Positions 1 through 9,052 of a DNA stretch of 64,000 bases are shown one piece after another. Within the stretch, counting starts at the first letter, position 1. Each line of letters begins with the position of its first letter. The notes under the pieces are model-generated. The model worked only from the letters and a program-made list of their open reading frames with translations. It was not told the DNA's origin and did no database searches. The position numbers and the translations under genes are program-made. The stretch comes from Mycobacteroides saopaulense. GTDB taxonomy: Bacteria > Actinomycetota > Actinomycetes > Mycobacteriales > Mycobacteriaceae. The stretch covers positions 1,178,001-1,242,000 of the forward strand of contig NZ_CP010271.1 in assembly GCF_001456355.1 (NCBI RefSeq), read 5' to 3'.

Positions 1-353
1 TGCGCAAGCATGCCGGGATGATGGTGCCGGGGCCGGTGCAAGCAGCGATGACCGCGGCGCTGAGCGAGGACGAGCACCAGCGTGATCAGCGCGCACGCTA
101 TGAGCTGCGCCGCGACAAACTCTCGAAGGCGTTGACGGGTAACGGCTTCCGGATCGATCACTCCGAGGCGGGCCTATACCTATGGGCGACGCGCGGGGAC
201 TCGTGCGACGAGGCGCTGGCGTATCTGGCGCAGCGGGGGATTCTGGTGGCGCCGGGGCGGTTCTATGGGCCGCGCGGCAAGGAACACGTGCGTGTGGCCC
301 TCACCGCCACCGACGAGCGTATCGACGCCGCGGTCTCCCGTCTGGTCGACTAG
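1..353 (+). CDS. dapC: DapC-type aminotransferase (succinyldiaminopimelate transaminase), 3' fragment
   Basis: Only the last ~117 codons are in the window; the frame is open from base 3 and stops with TAG at 351-353. The fragment has the C-terminal domain of a fold-type I PLP aminotransferase: GLYLWATRGDSCDEALAYLAQRGILVAPGRFYGP followed by the closing strand VRVALTATDERIDAAVSRL. This is the usual end of mycobacterial DapC/Rv1178-type enzymes, which transfer an amino group from glutamate to N-succinyl-2-amino-6-ketopimelate in lysine and meso-diaminopimelate synthesis. The PLP lysine lies upstream, outside the window. dapD and dapE, of the same pathway, lie 6 kb downstream but are not in one operon with it. 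Family membership is clear; the exact substrate is inferred. Confidence 0.75.
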   Translation, partial: RKHAGMMVPGPVQAAMTAALSEDEHQRDQRARYELRRDKLSKALTGNGFRIDHSEAGLYLWATRGDSCDEALAYLAQRGILVAPGRFYGPRGKEHVRVALTATDERIDAAVSRLVD

Positions 354-483
354 TTCCACCGACCGTCGAAGACTCGGCCTATCACACGAAACGTCCCGCC
401 GGATTTCGCCGTTACCTGAGGTTTCGTTGTGCAATCTCCTCCAATCCTCGACACCCGCGGGTGAACAGGACGATGCTGGATAC

Positions 484-2118
484 ATGGATGCCATCACCAA
501 CGTGCCGGCTCCCGTCAACGAGCCGGTGCTCACCTACGCCCCGCACACTCCCGAACGCGACCGATTGACGACGGCACTGTCACGCCTCGCCGCCACGCCC
601 ATAGACCTGCCGCATGTAATCGGTGGTGCTCGCCGGATGAGTGACGGTGAACGCATCGACGTGGTGCAGCCGCACAACCACCGCGCCGTGCTCGGCACCA
701 TCACCAACGCCGGCCATGCCGAGGCCCGTGATGCGGTGGAGGCCGCCATCGCTGCGAAGAACGATTGGGCAGCACTACCTTTCGACGACAGGGCGGCGGT
801 CTTCCTGCGTGCCGCCGATCTGCTGTCTGGTCCGTGGCGTGCCACGCTCAACGGCGCCACCATGCTGGGGCAGTCAAAGACCGCTTACCAGGCCGAGATC
901 GATTCGGCCTGCGAGTTGGCCGACTTCTGGCGGTTCAACGTGCAGTTTGCGCGGCACATCCTCGCCGAGCAGCCCAGCAGCGGAGGCGGGGCGTGGAATC
1001 GGATGGAGTACCGCCCGCTGGAGGGCTTCGTCTACGCCATCACACCCTTCAACTTCACTGCGATTGCCGGTAACCTTCCCACGGCCCCAGCACTTTTGGG
1101 GAACACGGTGGTGTGGAAGCCATCTGTCACACAGGCCTTCGCCGCGCATTTCACCCTGGAGCTCCTCGAAGCGGCCGGGTTGCCGCCCGGAGTCATCAAC
1201 CTGCTCAACGGCGACGGGATCGCGGTCTCGGACGTGACGCTCGCCGATCCACGCCTGGCGGGTATCCACTTCACCGGTTCCACCCGAACGTTCCAGCATC
1301 TGTGGCGCGAGGTCGGTGCCAATATCGACAGGTACAACACCTATCCGCGGCTGGTCGGTGAGACCGGTGGCAAGGACTTCGTCGTTGCGCACACGTCTGC
1401 TCGCCCAGATGTATTACGCACAGCGCTTATTCGCGGCGCCTTCGACTATCAGGGGCAGAAGTGCTCTGCGGCCTCCCGGGCCTTTGTCGCCCGGTCGGTC
1501 TGGGACCAGATGGGCGACGAGTTCCTGGACGCCACCGCGGGGCTCAGCTACGGGGACGTGACCGATCTGTCCAACTTCGGCGGTGCCGTCATCGACGAGA
1601 AGTCATTCAAACGCAACGCGGCCGCCATCGATCGCGCCAAGAGTGCGGGAGTGACGATTGCCGCCGGAGGCGAATACGACGACAGCGAAGGCTATTTCGT
1701 CCGGCCGACGGTCCTGCTGTCGGATGACCCGACCGACGAGGCGTTCTCCACCGAGTACTTCGGTCCGATCCTGGCGGTGCACGTCTATCCGGACAGTGAC
1801 TACGAGCGCATCCTTGACGTCGTCGACACCGGTTCTCGGTACGGCCTGACCGGCGCGGTTATCGCCGATGATCGTCAGGCGGTTCAGATAGCCAGCGAGC
1901 GGCTTCGCTTCGCGGCGGGGAACTTCTACATCAACGACAAGCCCACCGGTGCCGTCGTCGGCCAGCAGCCCTTCGGCGGTGGGCGGGCATCGGGTACCAA
2001 CGACAAGGCTGGATCACCTCTCAACCTGCAGCGTTGGCTGTTGCCGCGATCTATCAAGGAAACATTCGACGCCCAAACGGAATATGGATACCCCCATATG
2101 GAGCGTGAGGATGGCTGA
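484..2118 (+). CDS. pruA: L-glutamate gamma-semialdehyde dehydrogenase (1-pyrroline-5-carboxylate dehydrogenase)
   Basis: Oxidises glutamate gamma-semialdehyde, the product of proline dehydrogenase, to glutamate with NAD+ in the cytosol. The 544-aa protein matches the usual ~543 aa of mycobacterial PruA. Visible motifs: the aldehyde dehydrogenase glutamate in GETGGKDF (Glu ~293), the catalytic cysteine in GQKCSAASR (Cys ~327), the Rossmann-side segment FTGSTRTF (~263-270) and the C-terminal QQPFGGGRASGTNDKAG. ATG 484 is chosen because family homology begins there; the frame is open upstream to ~265 without similarity. pruB starts inside its last codons (8-bp overlap), so the two proline catabolic enzymes are translated together. 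Confidence 0.95.
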   Translation: MDAITNVPAPVNEPVLTYAPHTPERDRLTTALSRLAATPIDLPHVIGGARRMSDGERIDVVQPHNHRAVLGTITNAGHAEARDAVEAAIAAKNDWAALPFDDRAAVFLRAADLLSGPWRATLNGATMLGQSKTAYQAEIDSACELADFWRFNVQFARHILAEQPSSGGGAWNRMEYRPLEGFVYAITPFNFTAIAGNLPTAPALLGNTVVWKPSVTQAFAAHFTLELLEAAGLPPGVINLLNGDGIAVSDVTLADPRLAGIHFTGSTRTFQHLWREVGANIDRYNTYPRLVGETGGKDFVVAHTSARPDVLRTALIRGAFDYQGQKCSAASRAFVARSVWDQMGDEFLDATAGLSYGDVTDLSNFGGAVIDEKSFKRNAAAIDRAKSAGVTIAAGGEYDDSEGYFVRPTVLLSDDPTDEAFSTEYFGPILAVHVYPDSDYERILDVVDTGSRYGLTGAVIADDRQAVQIASERLRFAAGNFYINDKPTGAVVGQQPFGGGRASGTNDKAGSPLNLQRWLLPRSIKETFDAQTEYGYPHMEREDG

Positions 2119-3076
2119 GTGGTTCGGAAAGACGGCCAGACCCGCGATCCTGGCGGCCAGCAGGTCCGCGCGACTACGGCACGCCGCCGAACGGATGCCG
2201 TTGACCCGGCAGGTGGTGCGCCGATTCGTCCCCGGTGAATCGCAGGATGATGTCCTTGCCGCCGGCACGACGCTGCTCGACTCCGGGCGCTTCATCTCCA
2301 TCGACTACCTCGGCGAGGACACCAGGGACAGCGAGCAGGCCACCCGCACGGTGTCGGCCTACCTGTCGCTGCTGGATGCGCTGGCGCGGCGCAGCGACGC
2401 CGTGCACACCGGCGTGCGGCCGCTGGAGATCTCGCTCAAGTTGTCGGCGTTGGGGCAGGCGCTGCCGCGAGACGGGGAGCGTATCGCCCTGGAGAATGCA
2501 CAGCTGTTGTGTGCGAAGGCCGATCAGGCCGGAGTGTGGGTCACCGTGGACGCCGAGGACCACACCACCACGGACTCGACCCTGAGTATCGTGCGGGAAT
2601 TACGCGCGGACTTCCCGTGGCTGGGCACCGTGTTGCAGGCATATCTGAAGCGCACGTACGCCGATTGCGGTGACCTGTCGGGACAAGGTTCGCGTATTCG
2701 ATTGTGCAAAGGGGCCTATGACGAGCCCGAGTCCGTCGCACATCGCGATCCCGAAGATGTCGACGTCGCCTACCTGCGCTGTCTGCGGGTGTTGATGGAA
2801 GGTGACGGGTACCCGATGGTGGCCTCGCATGACCCCGCCATCATCGACGCGGCGGGCGTGATGGCGCGCGAGACAGGCAGAGGCCCGGGTGATTACGAGT
2901 ATCAAATGCTCTACGGGATCCGCGACGCCGAACAGCGGCGGTTGGCCGGTGAGGGGCACCACATGAGGGTCTATGTGCCGTTCGGCGAGGAGTGGTACGG
3001 GTACTTCGTGCGGCGCATCGCCGAACGTCCCGCCAACATGACCTTCTTCTTGCGCGCGCTGGTCTCGGGGCGGTAG
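2111..3076 (+). CDS. pruB: Proline dehydrogenase (monofunctional PruB type)
   Basis: FAD enzyme that oxidises L-proline to 1-pyrroline-5-carboxylate and passes electrons to the respiratory chain; it supplies PruA, encoded just upstream. 321 aa, the size of the short single-domain mycobacterial enzymes (no fused P5C dehydrogenase). The TIM-barrel core is visible: EISLKLSALGQ, a VTVDAEDHTTTD stretch, VLQAYLKRTYAD, IRLCKGAYDEP (flavin/substrate loop), and the closing EYQMLYGIRDAEQRRL with VYVPFGEEWYGYFVRRIAERP. ATG 2111 overlaps the pruA stop; a GTG two codons earlier (2105) is an alternative. The TAG stop at 3074-3076 runs straight into a tandem repeat array. Confidence 0.93.
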   Translation: MAEWFGKTARPAILAASRSARLRHAAERMPLTRQVVRRFVPGESQDDVLAAGTTLLDSGRFISIDYLGEDTRDSEQATRTVSAYLSLLDALARRSDAVHTGVRPLEISLKLSALGQALPRDGERIALENAQLLCAKADQAGVWVTVDAEDHTTTDSTLSIVRELRADFPWLGTVLQAYLKRTYADCGDLSGQGSRIRLCKGAYDEPESVAHRDPEDVDVAYLRCLRVLMEGDGYPMVASHDPAIIDAAGVMARETGRGPGDYEYQMLYGIRDAEQRRLAGEGHHMRVYVPFGEEWYGYFVRRIAERPANMTFFLRALVSGR

Positions 3077-3256
3077 CCAAGCGGCTCATCCGGGCAGATC
3101 GGTCTTCGCCCAAGCGGCTCATCCGGGCAGATCGGTCTTCGCCCAAGCGGCTCATCCGGGCAGATCGGTCTTCGCCCAAGCGGCTCATCCGGGCAGATCG
3201 GTCTTCGCCCAAGCGGCTCATCCGGGCAGATCGGTCTTCGCCCAAGCGGCTCATCC
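3077..3256 (+). repeat. 33-bp tandem repeat array, five full cores plus a partial copy
   Basis: A 33-bp unit starts at 3077, 3110, 3143, 3176, 3209 and 3242 (last one 15 bp), with no base differences seen between copies. Each core reads GGTCTTCG, then CCCA, then AGCGGCTCATCC (24 bp; cores at 3101, 3134, 3167, 3200, 3233), separated by GGGCAGATC. The array begins one base after the pruB stop and ends directly against the fadD36 -10 hexamer at 3257, so its last copy occupies the -35 region of fadD36. The unit is a multiple of three and all frames stay open, but no start or ribosome site points to translation. Perfect copies suggest recent expansion, and thus a variable-number locus. Confidence 0.95.
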
Positions 3257-3262
3257 TAAGCT
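3257..3262 (+). promoter_or_regulatory. Putative leaderless -10 element of fadD36
   Basis: TAAGCT lies 6 nt before ATG 3269, fitting the mycobacterial TANNNT -10 hexamer with transcription starting at the A of the start codon. No Shine-Dalgarno sequence is present, because the upstream DNA is the repeat array. Inferred from sequence only. Confidence 0.55.
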
Positions 3263-3268
3263 GGATGC

Positions 3269-4660
3269 ATGCTGCTGAAGTCTCTTCACCCCAAGTCTCC
3301 CGACCTCGCGGATGCGGTTCGTATCGGCGAGGACAGCTGGGGTCGCGGTGACCTCGTCGGTGCCGCTACGGCAGCAGCAGAACGCATAGGCGGCGCGTCG
3401 GGCCCCCTCGCGGTGCTGGCCCGCCCGAGTATCGACACGGTCCTTGCAGTGGTCGCCGGACTCATCGCGGGGGTCACCGTCGTGCCGGTACCGGCAGATG
3501 TCGGGGTGGCAGAACGCCGACACATTCTCACCGACAGTGGGGCGATCGCCTGGCTGGGTGAATCGCCGCAGGAGTCAGAGGGATTGCCGCACGTACCGGT
3601 GCGTCGACATGCACGGTCCTGGCATCAGTACTCCGAACCGCGCCCGGAGTCGACGGCACTGATCGTGTACACCTCGGGGACCACCGGTGCACCCAAGGGA
3701 GTCCAGCTGAGTCGGCGTGCCTTGGCCGCCAGTCTCGACGGACTCGCCGCGGCCTGGGCATGGACGGCAGATGATGTTCTGGTGCACGGGCTTCCACTGT
3801 TCCATGTGCACGGACTGGTGCTCGGACTGCTCGGATCGTTGCGGGTGGGAAACCGTTTTGTGCACACCGTCAAACCGACTCCCGAGGCTTATGCCGCCAC
3901 GCACGGCACCTTGTACTTCGGTGTGCCGACGGTCTGGTCTCGGGTGGCCTCCGACGAATCCTGTGCGCGTGCATTGTCTTCTGCGCGACTCCTGGTGTCG
4001 GGAAGTGCGCCGCTGCCGGTGCCGGTGTTCGACGCGCTGCGCCGGCTCACGGGCCAGGCCCCCATCGAGCGCTACGGCGCCACCGAAACCGTGATCACGC
4101 TCTCGACCCGCGTCGACGGCGAACGCCGCGCGGGATGGGTGGGTCACCCGTTGGCAGGTGTACAGACCCGCTTGCTGGGCGAGGATGGCCTGGCCGCGCC
4201 GCACGACGGGGAAACCGTTGGCCAGCTGCAGGTTCAGGGTCCAACGTTGTTCAGTGGATATCTCAATCTGCCGGAGAAGACGGCCGAAGTACTCACCGAG
4301 GACGGGTGGTACCGCACCGGTGACGTCGCCGTCGTCGACGCAGACGGAATGCACCGAATCGTGGGGCGCGAATCGGTCGACCTGATCAAGTCGGGCGGCT
4401 ACCGCATAGGCGCCGGTGAAATCGAAACCGTGCTGCTGGGGCACCCCGGGATCGTGGAGGTGGCCGTGGTGGGGGTGCCCGACGACGACCTGGGACAACG
4501 CATCGTCGCCTATGTTGTCGGTGACGTGGTGGAAGATGACGTCATTGCCTTCGTGGCGCAACAGCTCTCGATACACAAACGTCCTCGCGAGGTGCGTCGT
4601 GTCGATGTGCTGCCCCGGAACGCGATGGGCAAGGTCCTCAAAAAGGAGCTGATGACATGA
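3269..4660 (+). CDS. fadD36: Acyl-CoA synthetase / fatty-acid-CoA ligase FadD36-like
   Basis: ANL-superfamily adenylate-forming enzyme: activates an acyl chain with ATP and joins it to CoA. 463 aa. The AMP-binding P-loop YTSGTTGAPKG is at ~134-144; RYGATETV (A5) and DGWYRTGDVAVVDADG (A7/A8), GRESVDLIKSGGYRIGAGEIE (A8) and the terminal NAMGKVLKKEL with the catalytic lysine (A10) follow in order. The protein resembles M. tuberculosis FadD36 (Rv1193) and malonyl-CoA synthetase-like ligases in its short length; the real substrate cannot be read from sequence. The start is supported by TAAGCT 6 nt upstream. The next gene overlaps its stop by ATGA. Confidence 0.88.
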   Translation: MLLKSLHPKSPDLADAVRIGEDSWGRGDLVGAATAAAERIGGASGPLAVLARPSIDTVLAVVAGLIAGVTVVPVPADVGVAERRHILTDSGAIAWLGESPQESEGLPHVPVRRHARSWHQYSEPRPESTALIVYTSGTTGAPKGVQLSRRALAASLDGLAAAWAWTADDVLVHGLPLFHVHGLVLGLLGSLRVGNRFVHTVKPTPEAYAATHGTLYFGVPTVWSRVASDESCARALSSARLLVSGSAPLPVPVFDALRRLTGQAPIERYGATETVITLSTRVDGERRAGWVGHPLAGVQTRLLGEDGLAAPHDGETVGQLQVQGPTLFSGYLNLPEKTAEVLTEDGWYRTGDVAVVDADGMHRIVGRESVDLIKSGGYRIGAGEIETVLLGHPGIVEVAVVGVPDDDLGQRIVAYVVGDVVEDDVIAFVAQQLSIHKRPREVRRVDVLPRNAMGKVLKKELMT

Positions 4661-5205
4661 ACGTGACCGGCGAGATCGTGGACCAGATCGACTGGCACTG
4701 GACTTCCCAACTGCGTCCCCGCTTCGACGGACTCACCGACGACGAATACTTCTGGGAACCGGTGCGTGGCTGCTGGAGCCTGCGGCCTCGCGGTACCGCG
4801 ACGACACCGCTGCAGGGTGGATCGGGCGACTACGTCATCGAATTCGCGGCCCCGTCACCTGAACCCGCACCGGTCACCACCATCGCCTGGCGGCTCGGCC
4901 ACATTCTGGTGGGTGTGCTCGGTGCACGGATCGCCAGTCACTTCGGTGGACCGCCGGTCGACTACATGACCTACGACTATCCGGTCACCGCAGCCGATGC
5001 CCTCGATCGTCTTGACCTCATGTACGCGGCATGGCGTGCCGGAGTGCTCGGTAAAGACGAAGCCTCACTCGCTCTTCCGGTCGGGCCGGCCGAAGGGCCG
5101 TGGGCCGAGAAACCATTCCTGACGCTGGCTCTGCACATCAATCGTGAGTTGCTGCACCACGGCGCGGAGATCGGCCTGCTGCGCGACCTGTATGCCTGGC
5201 AGTGA
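4657..5205 (+). CDS. DinB-like (DinB_2) family protein
   Basis: 182 aa. The four-helix DinB/YfiT fold is suggested by the N-terminal helix DQIDWHWTSQLRPRFDGLTDDEYFWEPV, by WRLGHILVGVLGARIASHFGG in the middle and by LALHINRELLHHGAEIGLLRDLY near the end. His in WRLGH and His in ELLHHGAE are the likely metal ligands of this fold. Members include mycothiol- or bacillithiol-dependent transferases and many of unknown role; no substrate can be assigned here. It overlaps the fadD36 stop by 4 bp (ATGA), so the two are co-translated. Confidence 0.75.
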   Translation: MNVTGEIVDQIDWHWTSQLRPRFDGLTDDEYFWEPVRGCWSLRPRGTATTPLQGGSGDYVIEFAAPSPEPAPVTTIAWRLGHILVGVLGARIASHFGGPPVDYMTYDYPVTAADALDRLDLMYAAWRAGVLGKDEASLALPVGPAEGPWAEKPFLTLALHINRELLHHGAEIGLLRDLYAWQ

Positions 5206-5216
5206 ACGACTGATCG

Positions 5217-6182
5217 CTACCGCGCGTTCAGGGCCTTGTTGATTCCGGCGGCGATCACGGTCATGGCGCGCAGCGTCGGGTGATAGGCCATGGGTCCGTA
5301 GTTCAGCGGAGTTGCCGAGAACGTGTATCCGTAGACCCAGGGATCCGCCGAACAGATGTCGTGGCCATGTGTCAGGGCGGCCGCGGATACGAGCAGCGAT
5401 CCGGTAGCGTGCGCGGCTTCATTCGTTGTGGCGGCAAGTGTTTTCGCCAGAGTGCGGGCGCGGTCGAACTGCGCGTTGGTGATGGGCAGCCTGTCCGGGC
5501 AGTATCCGGTGTCGGGCAGGACGGTCGTGTAGTCGACGTACACGACCGTGGCGCCCGGCGCGCGTCGGTGCGCTTCGCGGCCGATCTCTTGCAGGCTCAT
5601 ACCCACCTGCTGCACCGCCCCGTCGACGTTGTCGTCGGACTTGGCGTCACAGACGCTGAGCCGCCAGGTGAACGACACGGCGTCCGGATCTTTCGCACAG
5701 GACCAGGCGAACAGATTCGGCAGGTAGTAGATGTCGTTTCCGCCCGCGGTGATGGTGACGAGTTTGGTGGTGCTGCGCACCGCGTCGAGTTGGGGTGGCT
5801 GGAAGTACTGCCCACCGTGCAGGACGTTCTGTGCCGTTGCTCCCGAGCAGGTGACGTCGGTCAGGTCGAGGTGACGCAGGGTGGCCAGTTGATGGGCGTA
5901 ATTGTTGGCGGATCGGATACACAGGATGGGGCTCGTCCGGTCGCGACCGGGAACTCCCGGACCGGCCCCGAACGAACTTCCGAGGGCGACGTAGTCGTGG
6001 TTGCCCGCGGGCGCCCGCATGCCTTGATCCGCGATCAGTGCCGTCGCCGTTCCTGCCACGATGAGGACCGCGACAACGAATGCGCCGAACACCTTGAGCG
6101 CCAGCAGCAATCCCCGCGCCGGGCGGGATCGTTGCGCCACCTCGTCAGGCAGCGGATCGGTCTCTTCCGGTGACGAGGACAT
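5217..6182 (-). CDS. Membrane-anchored SGNH/GDSL-family hydrolase
   Basis: 321 aa. A hydrophobic segment at ~24-50 (GLLLALKVFGAFVVAVLIVAG) after a charged N-terminus looks like a signal anchor, so the catalytic part should face outward. SGNH blocks: YVALGSSFGAGPGV (block I, nucleophile Ser in GSS), a Gly in the DVTCSGAT region (block II), TAGGNDIYY (block III Asn) and MAYHPTLRAM (block V His). Several cysteines (ILCIRS, VTCSG, SCAKD, SVCDA, YCPDR, DICSAD) suggest disulphides outside the cytosol. Likely a lipase or esterase; the substrate is unknown. It begins 7 bp after dapD on the same strand, so it probably shares the dapD transcript. Confidence 0.82.
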   Translation of the reverse strand: MSSSPEETDPLPDEVAQRSRPARGLLLALKVFGAFVVAVLIVAGTATALIADQGMRAPAGNHDYVALGSSFGAGPGVPGRDRTSPILCIRSANNYAHQLATLRHLDLTDVTCSGATAQNVLHGGQYFQPPQLDAVRSTTKLVTITAGGNDIYYLPNLFAWSCAKDPDAVSFTWRLSVCDAKSDDNVDGAVQQVGMSLQEIGREAHRRAPGATVVYVDYTTVLPDTGYCPDRLPITNAQFDRARTLAKTLAATTNEAAHATGSLLVSAAALTHGHDICSADPWVYGYTFSATPLNYGPMAYHPTLRAMTVIAAGINKALNAR

Positions 6183-6189
6183 AGCGGGG

Positions 6190-7146
6190 TTAGTTGGCGT
6201 GGAGCGCTGCGTTCAGCTCGAACGCGCCACCGTCACGCGACACGACCTCGACCGCGCCGGTCTGCGAATTGCGGCGGAACAGTAGGTTGTTGGCTCCGGA
6301 CAGCTCCAGCGCCTTGACCGTCTTGCCGTCGGGTGTGCCGACCTTGGTGCCCGCCGTGACGTACAGCCCGGCCTCGACGATGCAATCGTCGCCCAGGCTG
6401 ATGCCCACACCGGAGTTGGCGCCGAGCAGGGAGCGCTGACCCACCGAGATCACCTGGCTGCCACCGCCGGACAGGGTGCCCATGATGGACGCGCCGCCGC
6501 CGACGTCGGAACCGTCGCCCACGACGACACCGGCCGAGATGCGGCCTTCCACCATCGAGGCGCCCAGCGTTCCGGCGTTGAAGTTCACGAAGCCCTCGTG
6601 CATGACCGTCGTGCCGGGCGCCAGGTGTGCGCCCAGCCGCACCCGGTCGGCGTCGGCGACACGCACACCCGTGGGCACCACGTAGTCGACCATGCGCGGG
6701 AACTTGTCGATTCCGAAGACCGTCACCACGCCGCGCGCTTTCAGCCGCGCGCGCACCGTCTCGAAGCCCTCGACGGCACAGGGGCCAAAGTTCGTCCACA
6801 CCACGTTGGTCAGTACGCCGAACAATCCGTCCATGCTGGCGCCATGCGGCTGGACCAGCCGGTGTGACAACAGGTGCAGACGCAGATAGGCGTCATAGGC
6901 ATCGGTGGGTTTGTCGGTGAGCGAGCCAATCGTGGTGCGCACCAACACCTTCTCCACACCGCGATCCGGGTCGGTGCCGGCCAGCCCGGCCAGCTCGGCG
7001 GGTGCGTCTGTCTCGAAGATCCGCTCGGTGCCCGGTGTGCCGGGGGCATCGGTCAATTCGGGCGCCGGGAACCAGGTATCCAGTACCGATCCGTCCGCCG
7101 CGATGGTCGCCAGGCCAAGTGCTACTGCTCCGCTCACGGTGTACAC
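6190..7146 (-). CDS. dapD: 2,3,4,5-tetrahydropyridine-2,6-dicarboxylate N-succinyltransferase
   Basis: Transfers succinyl from succinyl-CoA to tetrahydrodipicolinate, the committing step of the succinylase branch to meso-diaminopimelate and lysine. 318 aa, as in M. tuberculosis DapD (317 aa). N-terminal helical domain with [14 protein letters not shown], then a left-handed beta-helix of hexapeptide repeats ([75 protein letters not shown]). The trailing [12 protein letters not shown] matches family ends. Start is GTG 7146, giving [14 protein letters not shown]. Only 14 bp separate this start from the divergent dapE start. Confidence 0.95.
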   Translation of the reverse strand: MYTVSGAVALGLATIAADGSVLDTWFPAPELTDAPGTPGTERIFETDAPAELAGLAGTDPDRGVEKVLVRTTIGSLTDKPTDAYDAYLRLHLLSHRLVQPHGASMDGLFGVLTNVVWTNFGPCAVEGFETVRARLKARGVVTVFGIDKFPRMVDYVVPTGVRVADADRVRLGAHLAPGTTVMHEGFVNFNAGTLGASMVEGRISAGVVVGDGSDVGGGASIMGTLSGGGSQVISVGQRSLLGANSGVGISLGDDCIVEAGLYVTAGTKVGTPDGKTVKALELSGANNLLFRRNSQTGAVEVVSRDGGAFELNAALHAN

Positions 7147-7148
7147 GC

Positions 7149-7154
7149 TAGCCT
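7149..7154 (+). promoter_or_regulatory. Putative leaderless -10 element of dapE
   Basis: TAGCCT sits 6 nt before the dapE GTG at 7161, inside the 14-bp gap between the divergent dapD and dapE starts. The dapE -35 region must then lie within the first dapD codons. No comparable hexamer is placed correctly for dapD. Confidence 0.5.
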
Positions 7155-7160
7155 GAGTCG

Positions 7161-8225
7161 GTGGCGCTTGAACTCGCTGGTGACCCGATAGCCCTGACGG
7201 CTGCCCTGGTAGACATCCCCAGCGAGTCCCGGTACGAGACCGAGATCGCGGATGCCGTCGAGGTTGCCCTGCGCGAACAGACCACCGGATTCGAGGTCAT
7301 TCGCAACGGCAACGCGGTGCTGGCTCGTACCGACCATGGCCACGGAACCCGGGTGATGCTGGCCGGGCACCTGGACACGGTGCCTGCCGCCGACAACGTG
7401 CCCAGCCGGCGCGAGGCGGAGATCCTGCACGGCTGCGGCACCGTCGACATGAAATCCGGCGACGCTGTCTTCCTGCACCTGGCCGCTACCGTGACACCTC
7501 GCGTCGACCTGACGCTGGTGTTCTATGACTGCGAGGAGATCGAATCCTCGGCCAACGGGCTCGGCCGCATCGAGCGCGAACTGCCTGAGTGGCTCGACGC
7601 CGATCTCGCGATCCTCGGTGAGCCCACCGCCGGTCTGATCGAGGCAGGTTGCCAGGGCACCCTGCGCGTCGTCATCCGTGCCACGGGCACCCGCGCCCAC
7701 TCGGCGCGATCCTGGCTGGGGGACAACGCCATTCACAAGCTCGGCGCGGTGCTGCAGCGGCTGGACTCTTACCGCGCCCGCATCGTCGACATCGACGGCT
7801 GCGAATACCGGGAAGGACTGTCCGCCGTGCGGATCGACGGGGGTGTCGCGGGGAACGTCATTCCCGATGCCGCGGCGGTGACCGTCAACTTCCGGTTCGC
7901 CCCCGATCGCAGCCCCGAGCAGGCGCTCGCGCATGTGCGGGAGGTTTTCGACGGGCTTGATGTCGAGATCGAGCTCACCGATTCCGCCGCTGGTGCGCTG
8001 CCGGGTCTGGATCGCCCCGCCGCCGCCGAATTGATCTGCGCGGCAGGGGGAGTGGTGCGTGCCAAGTATGGCTGGACCGACGTCTCCCGGTTCGCGGCAC
8101 GTGGGATCGCCGCGGTCAACTACGGGCCTGGCGATCCCAACTTGGCGCATACCCGCGGTGAACACGTTCCGGTGCGGCAGATCACCGACGTGGCCGCGGT
8201 ACTGCGGCGCTACCTCAGCGCGTGA
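7161..8225 (+). CDS. dapE: Succinyl-diaminopimelate desuccinylase
   Basis: Zinc M20-family hydrolase that removes succinate from N-succinyl-LL-diaminopimelate. 354 aa, the expected length. Metal and catalytic motifs in order: LAGHLDTVP (metal His and adjacent Asp), [14 protein letters not shown] (bridging Asp), YDCEEIES (general-base Glu and metal Glu), ILGEPTA, and near the end [18 protein letters not shown] with the last metal His. The dimerisation lid [32 protein letters not shown] is intact. GTG 7161 is supported by TAGCCT 6 nt upstream and by homology. Its end overlaps the convergent araC-type gene by 11 bp. Confidence 0.94.
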   Translation: MALELAGDPIALTAALVDIPSESRYETEIADAVEVALREQTTGFEVIRNGNAVLARTDHGHGTRVMLAGHLDTVPAADNVPSRREAEILHGCGTVDMKSGDAVFLHLAATVTPRVDLTLVFYDCEEIESSANGLGRIERELPEWLDADLAILGEPTAGLIEAGCQGTLRVVIRATGTRAHSARSWLGDNAIHKLGAVLQRLDSYRARIVDIDGCEYREGLSAVRIDGGVAGNVIPDAAAVTVNFRFAPDRSPEQALAHVREVFDGLDVEIELTDSAAGALPGLDRPAAAELICAAGGVVRAKYGWTDVSRFAARGIAAVNYGPGDPNLAHTRGEHVPVRQITDVAAVLRRYLSA

Positions 8226-8955
8226 CGGGTGCGGCATACGTTCCCGGGGTCTGCCCCAGGGTGCGCCGGTACACGTCGATGAACGCGCTGGGAGTGGCCC
8301 AACCGCACTGATGCGCCACGTAGGTGACCGGCCGCCCCTCCGCGAGCAGTCGCAAGGCATGGTGAAGACGGATCTGCGTGCGCCACTGCGGATACGTCAT
8401 GCCCATGTCGGTGCGGAACAGCCGGGTCAGCGTGCGCTCGCTGGCCCCCACGCGCCGCCCCAAATCGGCCACCGTCCAGACCTGCGTCAGGTCTTCTTCC
8501 ACCACGGCGCATGCCTCGGCCAGCCGTTCATCGTGGGGTGTGGGCAGCTTGAGCGCCTGCTCCGGACTGTGCCGGAGCTGGTCGATGAGAACCACACGTA
8601 GTCGTACGACTTCGTCTTCGGCGAGGTCACCGGGTACCGAACACGCGATGATCAGTTCACGCAGCAGCGGCGATACCGCAATGACAGTGGGAGCCGCCAG
8701 CTCCACGACGTAGGTCTCGGGATCGAAGGCCACCGAGTGAAACTCGGTGGGGCCGTAGAAGCGATGCTCGTGACCGGCGCCCGCGGGTATCCACAACGCG
8801 CGATTCGGCGGTGCGATCCAGGTGCCCTCGGCCGTCGTCACCGCGATCACACCGGAGGCCGGGTACACAATCTGGTGCACCTCGTGCCAATGGCGGTCGA
8901 TGCGTTGGCCGCCGGACACGGACATCACCCCGGTGAGATGGCGGTTAATCAACAC
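8215..8955 (-). CDS. AraC-family transcriptional regulator (cupin plus HTH)
   Basis: 246 aa. N-terminal AraC-type cupin at ~1-100 ([46 protein letters not shown]), then a C-terminal double helix-turn-helix at ~150-243: [88 protein letters not shown] 8955 is read as start, with TAAAAT 8 nt upstream. The F420-type oxidoreductase gene is divergent 97 bp away and is a reasonable target, which is inference. The effector is unknown. Confidence 0.88.
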   Translation of the reverse strand: MLINRHLTGVMSVSGGQRIDRHWHEVHQIVYPASGVIAVTTAEGTWIAPPNRALWIPAGAGHEHRFYGPTEFHSVAFDPETYVVELAAPTVIAVSPLLRELIIACSVPGDLAEDEVVRLRVVLIDQLRHSPEQALKLPTPHDERLAEACAVVEEDLTQVWTVADLGRRVGASERTLTRLFRTDMGMTYPQWRTQIRLHHALRLLAEGRPVTYVAHQCGWATPSAFIDVYRRTLGQTPGTYAAPVTR

Positions 8956-9052
8956 AATGGGACATTTTATCGAAAGACTCGCACAGGGGTGTCCCCGCGC
9001 CGCCGTGGCCCGAACGGGAATAGGTAGCCGAACGAGACCGGTTAGCCAAGAC

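Noticed and set aside
265..483. Longer PruA start near 265
   Set aside because: Would overlap the dapC 3' end and adds residues with no similarity; the family begins at ATG 484.
3077..3256. Possible CRISPR array
   Set aside because: The 33-bp units are head to tail with identical linkers and no unique spacers; no cas genes are near.
2992..3351. Open frame coding an 11-residue repeat peptide through the array
   Set aside because: It starts inside pruB in another frame, has no ribosome site, and stays open only because the unit is a multiple of three.
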